Below, one piece after another: positions 60,436 to 64,000 of a stretch of 64,000 nucleotides of DNA. This DNA comes from Sphaerolaimus hirsutus (Eukaryota > Nematoda > Chromadorea > Monhysterida > Sphaerolaimidae), in NCBI GenBank assembly GCA_964036195.1, contig OZ038460.1, positions 5,521,504-5,585,503 on the forward strand, read 5' to 3'. The position numbers and the translations under genes are program-made. How positions within the stretch are numbered: position 1 is the first letter of the stretch; every line of letters starts with the position of its first letter. The notes below the pieces were generated by a model that saw only the letters and a list, made by a program, of their open reading frames with translations, did not search any database and was not told the DNA's origin.

Positions 60436-63400
60436 TCACTTTTCACCCTTCTCACGCTCTTCACCATCCTCATCGGACTCTTCACCCTCATCACTGTCCT
60501 CATTATCATCATCCTCATTTTTCTTCTCATTTTTCTTTTCTTTCACTTTCTTCCCAGTGAGTGCAAAGCCCTGTGTTTTTGATCAATTTTTTCAGTCATT
60601 CATAGTTTCATTTTTTTGAGATGATAACCTTTTTCAGCAGAATAGTGATGATTGAAATGGTGATTGCAAAGCCAATGACTGTCCTGACATAAAGTTTGGC
60701 TGCCTCTAGGAAGTGATAATCTTTTATGATGAGTTCATCACTGGACAATAGTGTTCCACCAGCACTGAAGCAGCTAAAATGGCAGAAATGGTGGTTGACT
60801 TGGGTTGTGTGAATTTTACAAATTGCGAGTTATTTTAGGGTGGTTTTATGGTGCCGTTACCCACTAGCACTGAAGGGGGGGTCCGATTTTGCACACTTGG
60901 AATGTATGAAGCGCAAAAGTGTCATGGCGCTGACAGCAATTCAGTTAATGTGGAATGTTAAATGTCACAAAACATTGCTAAAGCATAATTGCATTTTATC
61001 AGGCACTTGAAGTATTTTAATATACCGTATTTCCTTGAAATACCCCCATGGGGTTTATTTTTTATAGTGTAAATTTTGAAGGAGCTTAAATGGGGAGGTT
61101 ATAAATTCATAGTGGCAACTTTGATGGGGTTATCTCTAGGTGAGGGGTATTTCGATGACCTACGGTATAACACTTGACAGAACCGTGTCACAGGCCAGAG
61201 CAAAGTAGACCCAGACCGGAGCAGTCAATATTTGTAACCTGTATGTACCCCTATCAGTGTTCTTAACATCGTCGATGTGCAGATTGAAATACTCATCGAT
61301 CAACACTCGGCCCTTTGTCAATCTATTATTCTGCAGCATTGTGTTGTTCAAAATTTGATCATCCACAGTTGAAAAGAACGAGACACTATGGCTTTCAACA
61401 ATTTTCCGCCAAAATGATGGCTTTCGGCTTGCTGTGGCGGCCAGCGCATTCGATGGGGGAAATTGTTCATCCAGACTTTTGTAGTGTGCCCTGCGTGATG
61501 TTGGGAATGATATTGATCAAGATACCTAGAAAAGTGGACTGATAGTTTTTGCAAAATGTTTTCATTTTGAATATCTTCAATTTTTAGTTTTTCAATGTAG
61601 GATGATCCAAAATAATTCACACTTGATGCATCGCTATCCATTGATGAGTACTTACTGATACAACGGATTGAACATACCGTATTTGCTTGAATTATTCCCC
61701 CTGTTAGACGAGTGACAAAAATCATCCCCCTTAAAAAAATTCATTCCTTGGCAAATGATCAATTTGCTGCATCCAGTTTGAAAATATGTCATGCTATTTT
61801 GTTAATATACCGTATTTCCTCGAAATACCCCCAAGGGGTTTATTTGTTCAGAGTGACATTTTTCAGGGGGTATTTCGAGGGGGGATTATATATTTCGCCA
61901 GAAAATTTTTGAAATCCCAGTACTAATTCGTTGTTTGTAACGTACGCAGACGTAGAAAAATGCAACGATAATCGACAAGAATAAGTGTTCATATACTAAT
62001 ATAAGTGTGTAGATGGTATAAACACTGTTTTAATATAACACAGTGATTGTTTTTACGTGTGCTCTGCATTGCCTGGATAACAAACGGCAGCTTTTGTGAT
62101 GTACGTTCTGTATACACTAAAAAAAAATTTTTTTGGGGGGGGGTATTTCGAGGGGGGTCTATTAATTCATAGTGCCCATTTTGAGGGGGGTAATTCGAAG
62201 AAATACGGTAGCATATTTCATGAAGTCAGTTGATAGAAACATGCTTGAAAAATAATTCCCCCTTCAATATTCCCCGCTCAAAACACTCTGAATAAAATCA
62301 TTTCCCAAGGGAATTATTCAGCAAGTATATGAAAAATGAATCCTCTAAAACATTTTTAATGTTCAATTTTACATCCCTATTCAGTCATATTTCACAAAAC
62401 TCAATTTCTCAAATATCCAAAAATGATCCAAATCCACCAAAACTCACGGTGCACATCCCAGAACGACCCTTTCCCCAGCCACCCTCAAATGGGTGTTTCT
62501 CAGTACCCCAGCAGGTAATTGGGGTAGGTCATCTGTTAGGGCGTACTCATTGCTTGGAATTTTGTCAACTGTTTTTCCAAATGAATTTTCGATCACTCTA
62601 GTTTTCTGTTTTTCAGTGCATTGTGTCTGAGTACAATAAATTATGTGTTTTCATTTAGGTATACATCTATTTACCGTATTTCTCCATGTAAACCGCCCCC
62701 CCGTGCACAACGCCCGGGGCGTTATACAGCTTTATAGCGCCCCTGGGGCGCTATACTTGGTTTCAAAAACTTAAGCCAAGTTGATATTTTTATGTCAAAT
62801 CGAGCTGCACAGTAATGAAGCGTTCACGTCGTTTGTATTTTTGAATGCTGTGACTTTGCGGCATGCATTGTTATTCAGCATATGTACGTTTTTCATTGAA
62901 TTCGCTGCACGCTGGGAACAAAAAATATTTATGCAGATATGTAAGCGAAATGTTTTCCGTGTATAATGCCCCCCTCCCCAATAACTTAATGCCCGGGCGT
63001 TATACAAGTTTTAAAAAAAGGTTGCTGAAAAGTGCCTTGGTTTTGTATAACGCCCGGGCGATTTACACGGAGAAATACGGTAGTTGTCAAGTATTTTTTT
63101 GACGATAATTAAACTTGATGGATGTTGTTTGCTGGTTGAGAGAACATGTCAAGTGTCTTGTCAAGTGTCAAGTGCCAACGGCAGATCTTTCACAGACATT
63201 CCATCAAGATACTCAGCTCAAATGCTTACATGAAGTTTTAAACTTTACCCGCACTTTAAAAAGTGTTACATAGCCATAGAATTTCAGGCCACTTTTCAAC
63301 CCTTGACAGGGCACTTGACAAGTTCCAGGACTGACGTATTATACCTGACATGATCTCCATTGAATTACTGTCTTGTAATGCTTGATAGCGGCTCTAACTT

Positions 63401-63876
63401 TTTGTGGCAGCAGACTTGTCTGGCATGGAATTTCATCCTGGTGTTTGTGACACAAACGTGCAATGTAAACTTACTACAGTTTTCCACCTGTCTATGTCAT
63501 ATTTATGATGTTGATGTGAATAAAAGAGGGTAAAATGTACTCTCATGCTTGAAAATGACTCCTAAATCCATCACAAAACACATGTTTCTGCCACAAAACA
63601 CTGGGTGAAACAGCTTCATAACCCACTGGAAATCGTGACTAAGTTCATCTATTGGAACTTTAGCCTGAATGTAATTTAAATAGTGCTTTACAATTTCACT
63701 TTGCCAACACAAAATCTGCTTTTTAAAATTAGTTTTACCTGAACAAAGCACCTGGATGCCCTCCTCTGTTCCCCATTCCTCTTGCCGTCACCGGAAGCGC
63801 CCCAGTGACACATGTCACATTGTGACCATTCGGTCCAGTTTGTGCCGAAATGGAATTTGCTATCTTTGTCTAATTT
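60436..63876 (-). CDS. Single-Ig type-I membrane protein, FAM187-like (5' end beyond the window)
   Basis: Exons in transcript order: 63739-63876, 63575-63664, 63345-63437, 62448-62532, 61239-61490, 60629-60773, 60436-60570. The first encodes a thrombospondin-1-like module, NWTEWSQCDMC with RRASRCFV. Next come GRNMCF-DEIPCQTSLLPQKV, then an Ig V-like domain: GERVVLGCA (first Cys), a core Trp in SFWRKIV, LHIDDVKNTDRGTYSCF (second Cys). A TM helix (VRTVIGFAITISIITILL), a KK stop-transfer and an acidic/Lys tail ending EREKGEK follow. This order fits FAM187A/B as I recall them. The second Ig Cys exists only after splicing 61,239 to 60,773; read-through would give Leu. Open point: phase does not match between the exons ending at 63,345 and starting at 62,532, so a small exon is missing or a donor is shifted. 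The 90-nt exon could end later. Signal peptide and N-terminus lie past 64,000. Confidence 0.78.
61024..61166. mobile_element. CCGTATTT-family element in an intron of the Ig-TM gene
   Basis: CCGTATTTCCTTGAAATACC at the left and GGGTATTTCGATGACCTACGG at the right, with TA borders, span about 140 bp between the last Ig exon and the TM exon. Confidence 0.75.
61808..62209. mobile_element. CCGTATTT-family element in an intron of the Ig-TM gene
   Basis: CCGTATTTCCTCGAAATACC at the left and TAATTCGAAGAAATACGG at the right with TA borders. The middle, with AACGTACGCAGACGTAG, matches the 48,762-49,137 copy, so the two derive from the same longer subfamily. Confidence 0.8.
62674..63080. mobile_element. 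CCGTATTT-family element with CGCCCGGGGCG interior
   Basis: CCGTATTTCTCCATGTAAACC at the left and TTTACACGGAGAAATACGG at the right, flanked by TA. The subterminal parts have CGCCCGGGCG and GGCGTTATAC motifs instead of the CGAAATACCCCC seen in other copies. Confidence 0.8.
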
Positions 63877-64000
63877 CTGTGTAAGGGGATCGATTTTCTA
63901 TTATATTTCACAGTTCTGGTGACATTGGGTATTACTATAGTGCAAACTGAATCTCTGTCGCCTGGTACACGGGGTTGTTATTCTACTTGTAACTTTTTCT
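63877..64000 (-). other. Edge region upstream of the Ig-TM exons
   Basis: An acceptor-like CCTTACACAG on the minus strand marks the border of the first visible Ig-TM exon. The remaining 124 bp may hold part of another exon, with a short frame containing TQCHQNC, but neither phase nor splice sites let me assign it. Confidence 0.3.

Noticed and set aside
61348-61725. 125-codon minus-strand frame overlapping the Ig exon
   Set aside because: Another frame of the same DNA carries the Ig motifs with consistent splice phases; this one is its shadow plus intron sequence.

Overview
This is animal nuclear DNA: GT-AG introns, many small GC-rich exons in AT-rich introns and spacers, and a dense load of short DNA transposons with terminal inverted repeats. 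Domain content (MAP7/ensconsin, ABRA/STARS-Costars, DCST1/sneaky) indicates an invertebrate metazoan. An arthropod or other protostome is my guess only; no sequence here fixes the species. I found no rRNA, tRNA or CRISPR. I joined exons by hand, using splice sites, reading phase and motif continuity.

Layout: (1) 1-12.68 kb has no gene I can support. It holds a 1.35-kb foldback element, hAT-type MITEs with visible 8-bp target duplications, and other inverted repeats. (2) 12,682-27,788 (+) is a 15-exon MAP7/ensconsin-type microtubule protein, about 1,013 residues. (3) 30,631-32,002 (-) holds three phase-compatible exons of a basic, Ser/Arg-rich C-terminal region, perhaps a separate gene or alternative 3' exons of the next. 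(4) 32,908-36,266 (-) is a six-exon single-pass membrane protein with a signal peptide. (5) 40,284-42,392 (-) is a three-exon ABRA/STARS-like gene with a Costars domain. (6) 42,676-48,589 (-) is the N-terminal part of a membrane-anchored serine protease: signal anchor, then a canonical zymogen cleavage motif, then no visible catalytic domain. (7) 49,481-60,038 (+) is a complete 20-exon DCST1/sneaky-type gene, 802 residues, head-to-head with the protease. (8) 60,436-63,876 (-) is the 3' part of a single-Ig transmembrane protein resembling FAM187; it runs off the right edge and converges on the DCST gene.

The right half is of most interest. A DCST-family gene (proteins known for sperm roles in flies, worms and mammals) lies among a truncated membrane protease and cysteine-rich Ig/TM surface proteins. 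That suggests a gamete or cell-surface cluster, but this is inference. MAP7 and ABRA are cytoskeletal genes with no evident tie to it.

Mobile DNA dominates the introns and spacers. Several MITE families occur in more than one copy with exact 8-bp duplications (CAGGGACGTA..., TAGGGTTGG..., CAGGGGTCTCC..., AGGGTGTCAAC...). A TA-flanked CCGTATTT family is abundant, and there are long foldbacks and a multi-layer nest of insertions in one intron.
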